Shown here: piece by piece, positions 8,593 through 15,649 of the stretch
Layout of the letters: each line of letters begins with the position of its first letter
Position numbering within the stretch: position 1 is the first letter of the stretch
Assembly: GCA_910578575.1 (NCBI GenBank)
Contig: CAJTQP010000001.1
Coordinates: 45,068 to 109,067, forward strand
Origin: an uncultured Oscillospiraceae bacterium
GTDB lineage: Bacteria; Bacillota; Clostridia; Oscillospirales; Oscillospiraceae
Length of the DNA: 64,000 nt
Reading direction: 5' to 3'
The notes under the pieces: model-generated
What the model was told of the DNA's origin: nothing
What the model saw: the letters and a program-made list of their open reading frames with translations, nothing else
The model's database searches: none
Program-made: the position numbers and the translations under genes

Positions 8593-8621
8593 TTGACAAA
8601 GCCGGGCATTTTGCATATAAT
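8593..8621 (+). promoter_or_regulatory. Consensus sigma-A promoter of the candidate ncRNA
   Basis: TTGACA (8593-8598), a 17-bp spacer and TATAAT (8616-8621): a perfect match to the housekeeping consensus. No credible coding sequence follows for 295 bp, only the structured region ending at the terminator at 8854-8890. Confidence 0.85.
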
Positions 8622-8627
8622 GCAAGT

Positions 8628-8890
8628 GGGAACAGCAATGCTCCTTGGTGAGAGAGCACCATAAAAAGTTGTGCTGGATATGGGACAGGGTAAACCCCCA
8701 TAACGATTGGCGTTTTTACTGGATGCCGCGCCCGGCAGCGGGGAACAATGGCTGTAGTCCAGGCAGGGGACTGAACGATTCCTGCCCCACTGGGTGCCTT
8801 TACTGGGTACCGCGGCTGACAACCAGCAGAAAACTCTCTACCCTTGTGGTGAAGGAGGAGTGTGTTGATTCACTCCTCCTTTTCTTTTCC
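8628..8890 (+). ncRNA. Candidate structured noncoding RNA (~260 nt)
   Basis: A region framed by a perfect promoter and a strong terminator with no plausible ORF. A closing stem pairs 8647-8656 with 8834-8842 (one bulge) and an inner stem pairs GCTGG (8673-8677) with CCAGC (8823-8827), so the region can fold as one unit. Inside are a TATGGG/CCCATA hairpin (8679-8702), a GGCAGG/CCTGCC hairpin (8762-8786) and two paralogous hairpins (8709-8727 and 8793-8811) with 5-bp stems and near-identical 9-nt loops YTTTACTGG, each followed by GCG. I checked for SRP, tmRNA, RNase P and T-box hallmarks and found none convincing; a 6S-like or novel RNA remains open. It could also be a leader controlling the gene at 8916. 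Confidence 0.6.
8854..8890 (+). terminator. Intrinsic terminator of the candidate ncRNA
   Basis: GGAGGAGTG (8854-8862) pairs perfectly with CACTCCTCC (8871-8879), and TTTTCTTTT follows. It lies 26 bp before the PBECR4-like gene, so it could also act as an attenuator. Confidence 0.9.
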
Positions 8891-8915
8891 ACCTTGAACC
8901 TTGAGAGGCAGGGAC

Positions 8916-9332
8916 ATGAAAACAAAGATAGAGAAAAAGGACACCATACGCAAACAAATCATTGCGGCATCGCATGTATATCGTGAACATCTCGCGGGCA
9001 AGGTGTTTCTATATGTGGTTGGAGAGAGCTATTTTGAGGTAGTTTTCCAAACAGACCGCTTTATGCACTTGACCGGAGTCGCTTCCACATTATCTGCACG
9101 GGAGTTTTATCAGAAAGCAAAAAAATCAATGCTCACGACCGAACAGTTTTATTTTGACCAAAAGCATTCTTACCATAATGCGAAAAAGAAGTTACCCTAC
9201 CTTTTGTTGTTGCCAGTACTTACGAATCGTCTGGTCTGTGTGGTAAAAGATATGCGGACGCTGACCCTTACATACAAAATAGGGGTAACCAATCTTGATT
9301 TTACCCTGGGACTGAGCGAAGCTGATCGCTGA
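8916..9332 (+). CDS. PBECR4-like domain protein
   Basis: A 138-residue basic protein resembling the PBECR4 domain, one of the phage-barnase-EndoU-colicin/RelE-like predicted RNases found in mobile elements and prophages. The matching features are the YREHLAGKVFLYVVGESYFEVVFQ strand region (in two parts), the FMHLTGV motif near residue 60, and FYQKAKK followed by a basic Lys/His stretch (HSYHNAKKK). If the family assignment holds, it would be a nuclease-fold protein, but activity is unproven. I use the ATG at 8916, with GAGAGG upstream, rather than the TTG at 8901. Base composition drops here relative to neighbours, suggesting transfer. It is followed by the hairpin at 9380-9413. Confidence 0.55.
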   Translation: MKTKIEKKDTIRKQIIAASHVYREHLAGKVFLYVVGESYFEVVFQTDRFMHLTGVASTLSAREFYQKAKKSMLTTEQFYFDQKHSYHNAKKKLPYLLLLPVLTNRLVCVVKDMRTLTLTYKIGVTNLDFTLGLSEADR

Positions 9333-9379
9333 GACGGAAGCAGTTAAGTCCTGAACAAATAATCGTCAGGCAATCAGAG

Positions 9380-9413
9380 AAAGCCGGCGCTGAGAGACTC
9401 AGTGCTGGCTTTT
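9380..9413. terminator. Cassette-boundary hairpin, copy 1
   Basis: A 15-bp stem with two G.T pairs: AAAGCCGGCGCTGAG against CTCAGTGCTGGCTTT, 3-nt loop, then TTTT on the plus strand. It lies between the PBECR4-like gene and the convergent repressor. A near-copy occurs at 10240-10274. Confidence 0.75.
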
Positions 9414-9418
9414 CACAC

Positions 9419-9613
9419 TTACTCTTCAACCCGCACAATATCGACCGCCGCTTCCAGCAGAAGGTTGATAACCTCGTTCCGGGAGCGGTCTGTTTTTGCG
9501 GACAGTTCATCCAGCCGTTCCACCAGCTCATCCCGCATCCGGACGGATATGATCTTGTGGCCGTCATCGCCCCTGCGGGCTGTTTTCCGCTTGATGATGA
9601 TTTCTTTCGCCAT
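9419..9613 (-). CDS. Ribbon-helix-helix DNA-binding protein
   Basis: A 64-residue Arc/MetJ/CopG-type regulator. The core runs IISVRMRDELVERLDELSAK then TDRSRNEVINLLLEAAV, the beta-strand plus two helices of a ribbon-helix-helix fold, preceded by a basic N-terminal arm (EIIIKRKTARRG). Such proteins bind DNA as dimers through paired beta-strands. The ATG at 9613 follows GAGAGGTG. It is transcribed divergently from the acidic protein gene at 9726, with 112 bp between them that hold a strong promoter and a 12-bp palindrome (TATAAATTTATA, 9697-9708), so it probably represses that gene. A role as an antitoxin is possible but no toxin is adjacent in the same orientation. Confidence 0.8.
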   Translation of the reverse strand: MAKEIIIKRKTARRGDDGHKIISVRMRDELVERLDELSAKTDRSRNEVINLLLEAAVDIVRVEE

Positions 9614-9647
9614 ACCGACACCTCTCATCCTATGGTTATAGTATAGC

Positions 9648-9677
9648 TTGACAGGAGAAGTAAAAACATATTATAAT
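9648..9677 (+). promoter_or_regulatory. Promoter of the first acidic paralogue
   Basis: TTGACA (9648-9653), an 18-bp spacer and TATAAT (9672-9677), 48 bp before the ATG at 9726. A perfect 12-bp palindrome TATAAATTTATA lies just downstream at 9697-9708 and is a plausible operator for the divergent ribbon-helix-helix protein. Confidence 0.75.
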
Positions 9678-9725
9678 AGCACATGAAAAATAAAACTATA
9701 AATTTATAACAAAAGAGGTCCTGCA

Positions 9726-10109
9726 ATGGGTTGTACAAAAGAAACCAAACAAAAGATAGATGGCATCCTGGAAGCCTTTTCCGGCTATCTGGAAAAACAA
9801 TCTCGCTTTGAGATCCGCTACACTGAGGAAACGGGATATACCAGATGTGCTGCGAATAAGCCGGAAGAACCGCCGGTGAGGATAGACACCCCGGACAAGC
9901 TGGTGGAAACGTTGATCGGCGGCATTGCCGATGATGTGCTGGCGCAAAAATTGTCCGCCCCCTTGCCGGAGGACGGGGTCGTAAAGCTGGAAATCAAAGC
10001 TGAAATTTACCGCCAGATCATGGAACCGGTGAAAAAGATAGCGGAAGACCGGGCACATTATGTGGACCTGGCAATCAACTATTATCAGGATCGGTTTGAG
10101 AGGAAATAG
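9726..10109 (+). CDS. Acidic protein of unknown function, paralogue 1
   Basis: A 127-residue soluble acidic protein of unknown family. It is clearly homologous along its whole length to the product at 10731: both share ETKQK(I/M)D, a predicted amphipathic helix, a central TPD(K/S)LVET(L/I)IG segment, (I/V)ADD and EIKAEIYQQI-like helices, and end in DRFER or NRFEK. About half the residues are identical by eye. I see no catalytic motif, signal peptide or membrane span. AGAGG upstream supports the ATG at 9726. Its placement beside a divergent repressor suggests it is kept silent until a signal appears. It could be an immunity, antitoxin or anti-defence factor, but nothing in sequence decides this. 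Confidence 0.65.
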   Translation: MGCTKETKQKIDGILEAFSGYLEKQSRFEIRYTEETGYTRCAANKPEEPPVRIDTPDKLVETLIGGIADDVLAQKLSAPLPEDGVVKLEIKAEIYRQIMEPVKKIAEDRAHYVDLAINYYQDRFERK

Positions 10110-10239
10110 GATGATAGGGAGTATGGTATATATGGTACAGCAAGAAAACAGAGGATTGAGAAAGAGGCAGATCGTTTGCTTTCAGAGAATATAGAAGCCC
10201 TTCAGGAGCTTGCCAAATGATTTGTTGGAATAATAAAGG
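10110..10239 (+). other. Intergenic stretch with a possible coding remnant
   Basis: From about 10116 to the TGA at 10218-10220 one frame reads a coherent, charged helix-like peptide (ending KEADRLLSENIEALQELAK) but has no start codon in that frame. A separate short frame from the ATG at 10111 stops at 10194. The pattern looks like the tail of a decayed gene, though chance is not excluded. Confidence 0.3.
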
Positions 10240-10274
10240 AAAGCCGACGCTGAAAAACTCAGTGTCGGCTTTTT
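10240..10274. terminator. Cassette-boundary hairpin, copy 2
   Basis: AAAGCCGACGCTGA pairs with TCAGTGTCGGCTTT and is followed by TTG. It is a close relative of the hairpin at 9380-9413 and occupies the same place, just downstream of a minus-strand repressor gene. Confidence 0.75.
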
Positions 10275-10286
10275 GTTGCGGCCATT

Positions 10287-10574
10287 TTACAATCGTTCTG
10301 ACCCTTCTATATCGTCATCTTTGTCGTCGGGAAGTTCATCCTCAAAAGAGTAGTTGTTTAATTCGGGATAATCAAGAAATTCAGCGAGTGTCATATTGAG
10401 AGTTAAAGAAATTTTGTGCAACGTCTGTATGCGGGGATTCTTAGAAACCCCATGGAGGATGTTATCAATTGTAGACTGACTCATCCCACCCATTTTTGCT
10501 AATTGATTGATAGACAGCCTGCGCTTTTTACACAAGCTGACGATTCTATTGGCGATGATTTGATAATACTCCAT
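10287..10574 (-). CDS. XRE-family transcriptional repressor
   Basis: A 95-residue Cro/CI-type regulator. Residues 5-65 form a standard five-helix XRE domain: RIVSLCKKRRLSINQLAKMG, then the recognition helix region MSQSTIDNILHG, and NPRIQTLHKISLTLNMTLAEFLD. The C-terminal 20 residues are very acidic (FEDELPDDKDDDIEGSE). I use the ATG at 10574, preceded by GGAG; an upstream start at 10619 has no ribosome site. It is divergent from the acidic protein gene at 10731. The shared 156-bp interval carries two perfect inverted 15-bp sites around the promoter, so it most likely represses that gene and perhaps itself. Confidence 0.85.
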   Translation of the reverse strand: MEYYQIIANRIVSLCKKRRLSINQLAKMGGMSQSTIDNILHGVSKNPRIQTLHKISLTLNMTLAEFLDYPELNNYSFEDELPDDKDDDIEGSERL

Positions 10575-10625
10575 AGGGGATGTCTCCGCATGTTTTTCAC
10601 CATGATAGCAGAGAATCAAGAAAGA

Positions 10626-10683
10626 CTACCTATATATGGGTTGACATAAAGAAGAAAATGCGATAACATACCCATATATAGGT
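10626..10683. promoter_or_regulatory. Paired operator around a promoter
   Basis: TACCTATATATGGGT (10626-10640) and its exact inverse (10669-10683) lie 43 bp centre to centre, close to four helical turns. Each is itself nearly palindromic (CCTATATATGG). Between them lies a promoter for the gene at 10731: TTGACA at 10640-10645, 17-bp spacer, TAACAT at 10663-10668. The layout fits two dimers of the divergent XRE repressor gripping the promoter. Confidence 0.75.
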
Positions 10684-10730
10684 AATATACTAACAAGAAA
10701 TTTTTTTATTCTGGTAATAGGAGGATATTT

Positions 10731-11132
10731 ATGATTTACACAGCAGAAACCAAACAGAAGATGGACAGCATCATGGAAGCATTTGCGGAGTATATCCAAG
10801 AGCAATCGTATTTTGACATTCTCTATTCAGAAAAAGTGGGATATATCAGGATCATCGCGGAAATGCCGGAGGCAGAGTCACCGATGGTAATAGAAACGCC
10901 AGATTCATTGGTGGAAACAATAATAGGGGACGTTGCGGATGATTTGATTGCGGAAAAGCTGCGCAAACCTTTGCCGGAGGATGAGGACTTGCCTGAAGAG
11001 ATAAAAGCTGAAATATACCAGCAGATCATAGAAAGCGTGGGGAGAATTGGGGAGGACAGGGAACACTATTTGGATTTGGCAAGGAACTATTGTCAGAACC
11101 GATTTGAAAAAAGGGCAGACGGTGAGATATAA
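10731..11132 (+). CDS. Acidic protein of unknown function, paralogue 2
   Basis: A 133-residue acidic protein, paralogue of the one at 9726 and collinear with it from AETKQKMDSIMEAF to the C-terminal NRFEK. It is slightly more acidic (PLPEDEDLPEEIKAEI) and has a short extra tail (RADGEI). There is no signal peptide, membrane span or recognised catalytic motif. A strong AGGAGG lies before the ATG. The gene is controlled from the operator-flanked promoter at 10626-10683 and ends just before a bidirectional terminator. The two paralogues share gene structure but have unrelated repressors, suggesting duplication with change of control. Function unknown. Confidence 0.65.
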   Translation: MIYTAETKQKMDSIMEAFAEYIQEQSYFDILYSEKVGYIRIIAEMPEAESPMVIETPDSLVETIIGDVADDLIAEKLRKPLPEDEDLPEEIKAEIYQQIIESVGRIGEDREHYLDLARNYCQNRFEKRADGEI

Positions 11133-11167
11133 AAAATGGGCTTCCCACAGAACGGGAAGCCCATTTT
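11133..11167. terminator. Bidirectional terminator
   Basis: AAAATGGGCTTCCC pairs with GGGAAGCCCATTTT (7-nt loop); A-runs and T-runs on both flanks allow it to stop both the plus-strand gene ending at 11132 and the minus-strand asnS. Confidence 0.88.
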
Positions 11168-11178
11168 TATCGTTAGAA

Positions 11179-12573
11179 TTAAAACTCCGCACTCCCCACC
11201 GTCCTGGGGTGAGGCAGCACGTCGCGGATGTTGGCGATCCCGGTGAGATACATCACCATCCGCTCAAAGCCCAGCCCGAAGCCGGCGTGGCGGCAGGAGC
11301 CGTAGCGCCGCAGGTCCAGGTACCACCAATAGTCCTTGGGGTCCATGCCCAGTTCTTTGATCCGGGCCTCCAGCACCTCCAGCCGCTCCTCCCGCTGGCT
11401 GCCGCCGATGATCTCCCCGATGCCGGGGACTAGGCAGTCGGTGGCGGCCACGGTCTTGCCGTCGTCGTTGAGGCGCATATAGAAGGCCTTGATCTCCTTG
11501 GGGTAGTCGGTGACGAACACCGGGCGCTTGTAAATTTCTTCGGTGAGGAAGCGCTCATGTTCCGTCTGAAGGTCGGTGCCCCAGGAGACCTTGAAGTCGA
11601 ACTTGTCGTTGTGCTGCATGAGGATATCCACAGCCTCCGTATAGCTCACCCGGCCAAAGTCGGCGTTGGCCACGTGCTCCAGACGCTGGAGTAGGCCCTT
11701 GTCCACGAAGGAGTTGAAGAACTCCATCTCCTGGGGGCAGCGCTCCAGCACCGCCCGGATGACGTATTTGATCATGGCCTCGGCAATGTCCATGTCCCCG
11801 GCCAGGTCACAGAAGGCCATCTCCGGCTCGATCATCCAGAACTCCGCGGCGTGGCGCTGGGTGTTGGAGTTCTCCGCCCGGAAGGTGGGGCCGAAGGTGT
11901 ACACATTGCCAAAGGCCAGGGCGAAGTTCTCCGCGTTGAGCTGGCCGGACACGGTGAGGTTGGCCCGCTTGCCAAAGAAGTCCTGGGACCAGTCCACGCC
12001 CCCGTCCTGGGTGCGGGGCGGGTCGTTCACGTCCAGGGTGGTCACCTGGAACATCTCCCCAGCGCCCTCGGCGTCGCTGGCGGTGATGATGGGGGTGTGG
12101 ACATACACAAAGCCCCGGTTCTGGAAAAATTCATGGATGGCAAAGGCGGCCACAGAGCGCACCCGGAAGGCGGCGGAGTACAGGTTGGTCCGGGGCCGCA
12201 GGTGGGCGATGGTGCGCAAGAACTCCTGGCTGTGGCGCTTTTTTTGCAGGGGATACTCCGGCGCGGAGGGGCCCTCAATCTGGATGGTCTTGGCCTTCAC
12301 TTCCAGAGGCTGCTTGGCCTCCGGGGTGAGGACCACGGTGCCGATGACGATGAGGGCGGTGCCCACGTTCTGCTTGGCGATCTCCTTGTAGTTCTCCAAG
12401 CTGTCGTCGGCAAACACCACCTGGAGGTTCTTGAAACAACTGCCGTCGTTGAGCTCAATGAAGCCGAAGCTCTTCATGTCCCGGATGGTCCGGGCCCAAC
12501 CGCAGATGGTGACCTCCTGGCCACTGAACTGCTCTGCGTCCGCGAAGATGCGGGCGATTTCTGTGCGTTTCAT
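11179..12573 (-). CDS. asnS: Asparaginyl-tRNA synthetase
   Basis: A 464-residue class IIb aminoacyl-tRNA synthetase that charges tRNA-Asn with asparagine in the cytoplasm. An N-terminal OB-fold for the anticodon (about 1-105, [20 protein letters not shown]) is followed by the catalytic domain with motif 2 around [12 protein letters not shown] and motif 3 [15 protein letters not shown] near the C-terminus. The length matches bacterial AsnRS rather than the longer AspRS, and the [14 protein letters not shown] region is typical of AsnRS. First gene upstream of nothing obvious; it follows udk by 41 bp on the same strand, so they may be co-transcribed with prfC. Confidence 0.96.
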   Translation of the reverse strand: MKRTEIARIFADAEQFSGQEVTICGWARTIRDMKSFGFIELNDGSCFKNLQVVFADDSLENYKEIAKQNVGTALIVIGTVVLTPEAKQPLEVKAKTIQIEGPSAPEYPLQKKRHSQEFLRTIAHLRPRTNLYSAAFRVRSVAAFAIHEFFQNRGFVYVHTPIITASDAEGAGEMFQVTTLDVNDPPRTQDGGVDWSQDFFGKRANLTVSGQLNAENFALAFGNVYTFGPTFRAENSNTQRHAAEFWMIEPEMAFCDLAGDMDIAEAMIKYVIRAVLERCPQEMEFFNSFVDKGLLQRLEHVANADFGRVSYTEAVDILMQHNDKFDFKVSWGTDLQTEHERFLTEEIYKRPVFVTDYPKEIKAFYMRLNDDGKTVAATDCLVPGIGEIIGGSQREERLEVLEARIKELGMDPKDYWWYLDLRRYGSCRHAGFGLGFERMVMYLTGIANIRDVLPHPRTVGSAEF

Positions 12574-12614
12574 ATTGGTAACGTCCTTTCAACGAATAAA
12601 ATACAGGGAGGGGT

Positions 12615-13250
12615 TCACTGCTGGGATACGATGTCGCCGTGTTCGATGTGGTAGGCGATGCGCTGCATAATCATCATCAGGGCCACCAAATTTTCGCCCC
12701 CCTCCGGGACGATGACGTCGGCGTAGCGCTTGGAGGGCTCTACGAACTGTTCGTGCATGGGCTTCACCGTGGTGAGGTACTGCTCCACCACGGAGTCCAA
12801 GCTCCGCCCCCGCTGCTTCACATCCCGGATGATCCGGCGCAGGATGCGCACGTCGGCGTCGGTGTCCACATAGATTTTGATGTCCATGAGGTTGCGCAAG
12901 GTGTCGTTTTCAAAGATGAGGATGCCGTCCACCAGGATGACCTTGTTGGGCTGGACCTCTACGGTCTTGTCCGTGCGGTCGTGGATGGAGTAGTCGTACA
13001 CCGGGCACTGGATGGGGTCCCCGTCCCGGAGGGTCAGCAGGTCCTGGACCATCCGGTCGGTGTCGAAGGCGGCGGGGTGGTCATAGTTCAGCGCCTGCCG
13101 CTCCTCTAAGCTGAGGTCGTGGTGGGCGGCGTAGTAGCTGTCATGGGAGAGCACGCTGATGTCGTCCCCGAACTGCTCCTTCAGCCGGTTCACCAGGGTG
13201 GTCTTGCCAGAGCCGGTGCCCCCGGCAATGCCGATCATCAAAGGTTTCAT
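12615..13250 (-). CDS. udk: Uridine kinase
   Basis: A 211-residue uridine/cytidine kinase of the pyrimidine salvage pathway, phosphorylating uridine and cytidine with ATP or GTP. The P-loop GIAGGTGSGKTTL is at residues 7-19, followed by the SHDSYY substrate motif near residue 36 and NYDHPAAFDTD near 55, both characteristic of Udk. VILVDGILIFEN is the Walker-B-like strand. Length is normal for the family. It lies between prfC and asnS on the minus strand with short gaps (18 and 41 bp). Confidence 0.95.
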   Translation of the reverse strand: MKPLMIGIAGGTGSGKTTLVNRLKEQFGDDISVLSHDSYYAAHHDLSLEERQALNYDHPAAFDTDRMVQDLLTLRDGDPIQCPVYDYSIHDRTDKTVEVQPNKVILVDGILIFENDTLRNLMDIKIYVDTDADVRILRRIIRDVKQRGRSLDSVVEQYLTTVKPMHEQFVEPSKRYADVIVPEGGENLVALMMIMQRIAYHIEHGDIVSQQ

Positions 13251-13268
13251 GCAAAATCCTCCTTTGGG

Positions 13269-14876
13269 TCAGTCCTCTTCCGGGCTGTCCTTTTCATTGA
13301 ACTCTGTGAGCACCAACTGGGGGTTGTGGTCGGAGACCCACTTGATGGACCAGAAGGAGCCGAACAGCAGCAGGCGGTTGCCCTTGTAGTCCTCCACCAG
13401 CTTGGTGTCGTTGCCTAGGACCAGGTCGGTTTCGTGGAACTCCTCTGGCTCCTTGATCCAGCGCAGGTACTCGTAGGGGAGGGTCTCCATGCGGATCTCC
13501 ACGTTGTACTCATTGCGCAGGCGGTACTGGAACACGTCAAATTGCAGGGTGCCCACCACGCCTACGATAACTTCCTCCATGCCGGTGTAGGGGATCTTGA
13601 AGATCTGAATGGCCCCCTCCAGGGCGATCTGCTCCGCGCCTTTTAGGAATTGCTTGCGCTTCATGGTATCCACTGGGCGGACCCGCGCGAAGTGCTCCGG
13701 GGCGAAGGTGGGGATGGGGTCAAAGCGGAACTTCTTGCCGGGGGCACAGAGGGTGTCCCCAATGGAGAAGATACCGGGGTCGAATACCCCCAGGATATCC
13801 CCGGCGTAGGCCTCCTCGATGATCTCCCGCTCCGCAGCCATCAGCTGTTGGGGCCGGGAGAGCCGGAGTTTTTTCTTCCCCTGGACGTGGTAGACCTCCT
13901 TGTCCGCGTCGAAGCGGCCGGAGCACACCCGCATGAAGGCGATGCGGTCCCGGTGGGCCTTGTTCATGTTGGCCTGGATCTTAAAGACGAAGGCGGAGAA
14001 GCTGTCGTCCAGGGCTTCGATCTCCCCCTCGCTGGAGTGGCGGGGGAGGGGCGGGGTGGTCATGCGCAAGAAATCCTCCAAAAAGGGCTCTACGCCGAAG
14101 GTGGTCAGGGCGGAGCCGAAGAACACCGGGGAGAGCTTCCCGTGGCGCACCCGGTCCAGGTCGAAGTCTGCGGCGGCGCCGTCCAGCAGCTCGATCTCCT
14201 CAATGAGCTGGTCCCGCTGGGCCTGGCCCAGCATGTCCGCCAAAACGGGGTCGTCCAGGTCGATCTGGGTGCTGGCGGACTTTTTGCCGCTGGCGGTGGC
14301 GGAGAAGTGGAGCATCTCCCGGCGGCCCCGGTCATAGACCCCCAAAAAGTCCTTGCCGCAGCCCACGGGCCAGTTGACGGGGTAGGTGTCGATGCCCAAC
14401 TCCTTTTCGATCTCCTCGCACAGCTCGAAGGGGTCCCGCGCCTCCCGATCCATCTTGTTGATGAAGGTGAAGATGGGGATGTCCCGCATCACGCAGACCT
14501 TGAAGAGCTTCCGGGTCTGGGCCTCCACGCCCTTGGCGGCGTCGATGACCATGACGGCGGAGTCGGCGGCCATGAGGGTGCGGTAGGTGTCCTCGGAGAA
14601 GTCCTGGTGGCCGGGGGTGTCCAGGATGTTGATGCAAAAGCCCTCATACTGGAACTGGAGCACCGACGAGGTGACGGAGATGCCTCTCTGTTTTTCGATC
14701 TCCATCCAGTCGGATACGGCGGCGCGGGCATTTTTCTTCCCCTTCACCTGCCCCGCCTGGGCGATGGCCCCGCCGTAGAGCAGGAATTTTTCTGTCAGGG
14801 TGGTCTTACCGGCGTCGGGGTGGGAGATGATGGCAAAGGTGCGACGCCGCTTGATTTCAGCTTCGTATTTGGGCAA
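13269..14876 (-). CDS. prfC: Peptide chain release factor 3
   Basis: A 535-residue translational GTPase that removes class I release factors from the ribosome after peptide release. The G domain carries the P-loop SHPDAGKTTLTEKFLLYGG near residue 18, the G2 region WMEIEKQRGISVTSS, DTPGHQDFSEDTYRT (G3) and NKMD (G4). The KGKKNARAAVSDWM stretch and C-terminal domain distinguish RF3 from EF-G. Length is normal. It appears to lead a minus-strand group prfC-udk-asnS. Confidence 0.95.
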   Translation of the reverse strand: MPKYEAEIKRRRTFAIISHPDAGKTTLTEKFLLYGGAIAQAGQVKGKKNARAAVSDWMEIEKQRGISVTSSVLQFQYEGFCINILDTPGHQDFSEDTYRTLMAADSAVMVIDAAKGVEAQTRKLFKVCVMRDIPIFTFINKMDREARDPFELCEEIEKELGIDTYPVNWPVGCGKDFLGVYDRGRREMLHFSATASGKKSASTQIDLDDPVLADMLGQAQRDQLIEEIELLDGAAADFDLDRVRHGKLSPVFFGSALTTFGVEPFLEDFLRMTTPPLPRHSSEGEIEALDDSFSAFVFKIQANMNKAHRDRIAFMRVCSGRFDADKEVYHVQGKKKLRLSRPQQLMAAEREIIEEAYAGDILGVFDPGIFSIGDTLCAPGKKFRFDPIPTFAPEHFARVRPVDTMKRKQFLKGAEQIALEGAIQIFKIPYTGMEEVIVGVVGTLQFDVFQYRLRNEYNVEIRMETLPYEYLRWIKEPEEFHETDLVLGNDTKLVEDYKGNRLLLFGSFWSIKWVSDHNPQLVLTEFNEKDSPEED

Positions 14877-14981
14877 AGGATACGCCTCCTCGCATTTTTG
14901 GAAAAATCATAAGATAACTCTACTATTTTACCACGCCAAGGCCCTCCCTGCAAGAAATTTTCCGCAAGTGGAGGGGCCACG

Positions 14982-15019
14982 AAAAAGCCCCCCAGAAAGT
15001 GCCTGCTTTCTGAGGGGCT
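14982..15019 (-). terminator. Terminator of the RNHCP gene
   Basis: On the minus strand AGCCCCTCAGAAAG and CTTTCTGGGGGGCT form a stem followed by TTTTTC, 23 bp after the stop of the RNHCP gene. Confidence 0.85.
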
Positions 15020-15041
15020 GAGCGGTAAAGTCGGGGACATA

Positions 15042-15467
15042 TCAGGGCATCTGCCCGCTGCCCCCCATGGCCTCGGTCATCTCCCGGATGCGGTCGATGG
15101 GGAAGGGTGGGGCACACAGGGGTTTCATGGCGATGCTCATAAGCTTCATGGGGTTGTCGTCGGCGGCTAAACGATTGGAGTGGAGCGCACCGCAGCGGCG
15201 GCAGCGGTGGATCACCGCCCACTCGCCCCCCTTGCGCACCCAGACGCCAATGGGCTCCATGATGCCGCCGCAGTCTGCGGCCCGGTCTCCGGGCTCCTGG
15301 TCCAGATGCAGGCTGGACAGGCAGTTGGGGCAGTGGTTGCGGTGTTCGCTTCCCGCCCCCAGGGGCAGGACCAGGCGGTCACAGACCTTGCAGGTGAAGC
15401 TCTCCTGACAGGCGTGGGTTTTATAATAGCCTTTTGCGTATCGTTTCCGTTTGTTTTCTCGGTTCAT
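15042..15467 (-). CDS. RNHCP domain zinc protein
   Basis: A 141-residue protein with the RNHCP domain, named for the conserved HRNHCPNCL motif (residues about 42-50 here). Metal-binding cysteines appear as CKVCDRL near residue 25, CPNC at 47, and CRRCG near 92, consistent with two zinc ribbons. The N-terminus is highly basic (MNRENKRKRYAKGYYK), which suits nucleic-acid binding. The family is found in many bacteria but its role is not known to me. The 182-bp upstream region can form competing hairpins (see 15504-15560). Confidence 0.82.
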   Translation of the reverse strand: MNRENKRKRYAKGYYKTHACQESFTCKVCDRLVLPLGAGSEHRNHCPNCLSSLHLDQEPGDRAADCGGIMEPIGVWVRKGGEWAVIHRCRRCGALHSNRLAADDNPMKLMSIAMKPLCAPPFPIDRIREMTEAMGGSGQMP

Positions 15468-15503
15468 GGTGTATTCCTCCAGAAGAATGGTGATGGCGTT
15501 CTT

Positions 15504-15560
15504 CCGGGAGGAAAGGAGCGGTGTGTCTCGCAGACCTCCCGGTCAGGGCACACACACCGC
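15504..15560 (-). promoter_or_regulatory. Competing hairpins in the RNHCP leader
   Basis: Two perfect inverted repeats interlock upstream of the RNHCP start: CCGGGAGG (15504-15511) with CCTCCCGG (15535-15542), and GCGGTGTGT (15518-15526) with ACACACCGC (15552-15560). They can form only as alternatives or as a pseudoknot. The rest of 15468-15649 shows no gene that I trust. Confidence 0.45.
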
Positions 15561-15649
15561 CGAAGCAAAGTTTCGTTTCATGACAAAACACTCCTTTTTC
15601 TGTAATCTTGGGCATTGTACCACAGGGGAAGGGGGATTGCAAGTCCTGT

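Noticed and set aside
8801..8813. ACCGCG with a preceding GGG, suggesting a T-box before the gene at 8916
   Set aside because: The T-box needs TGGN before ACCGCG, as seen at 48178-48191. Here it is TGGGT-ACCGCG, no specifier arm is evident, and the downstream gene has no link to amino acid metabolism.
8628..8890. Large Firmicutes SRP RNA, based on length
   Set aside because: The conserved helix-8 sequence around GGAAGGAAGCAGC is absent.
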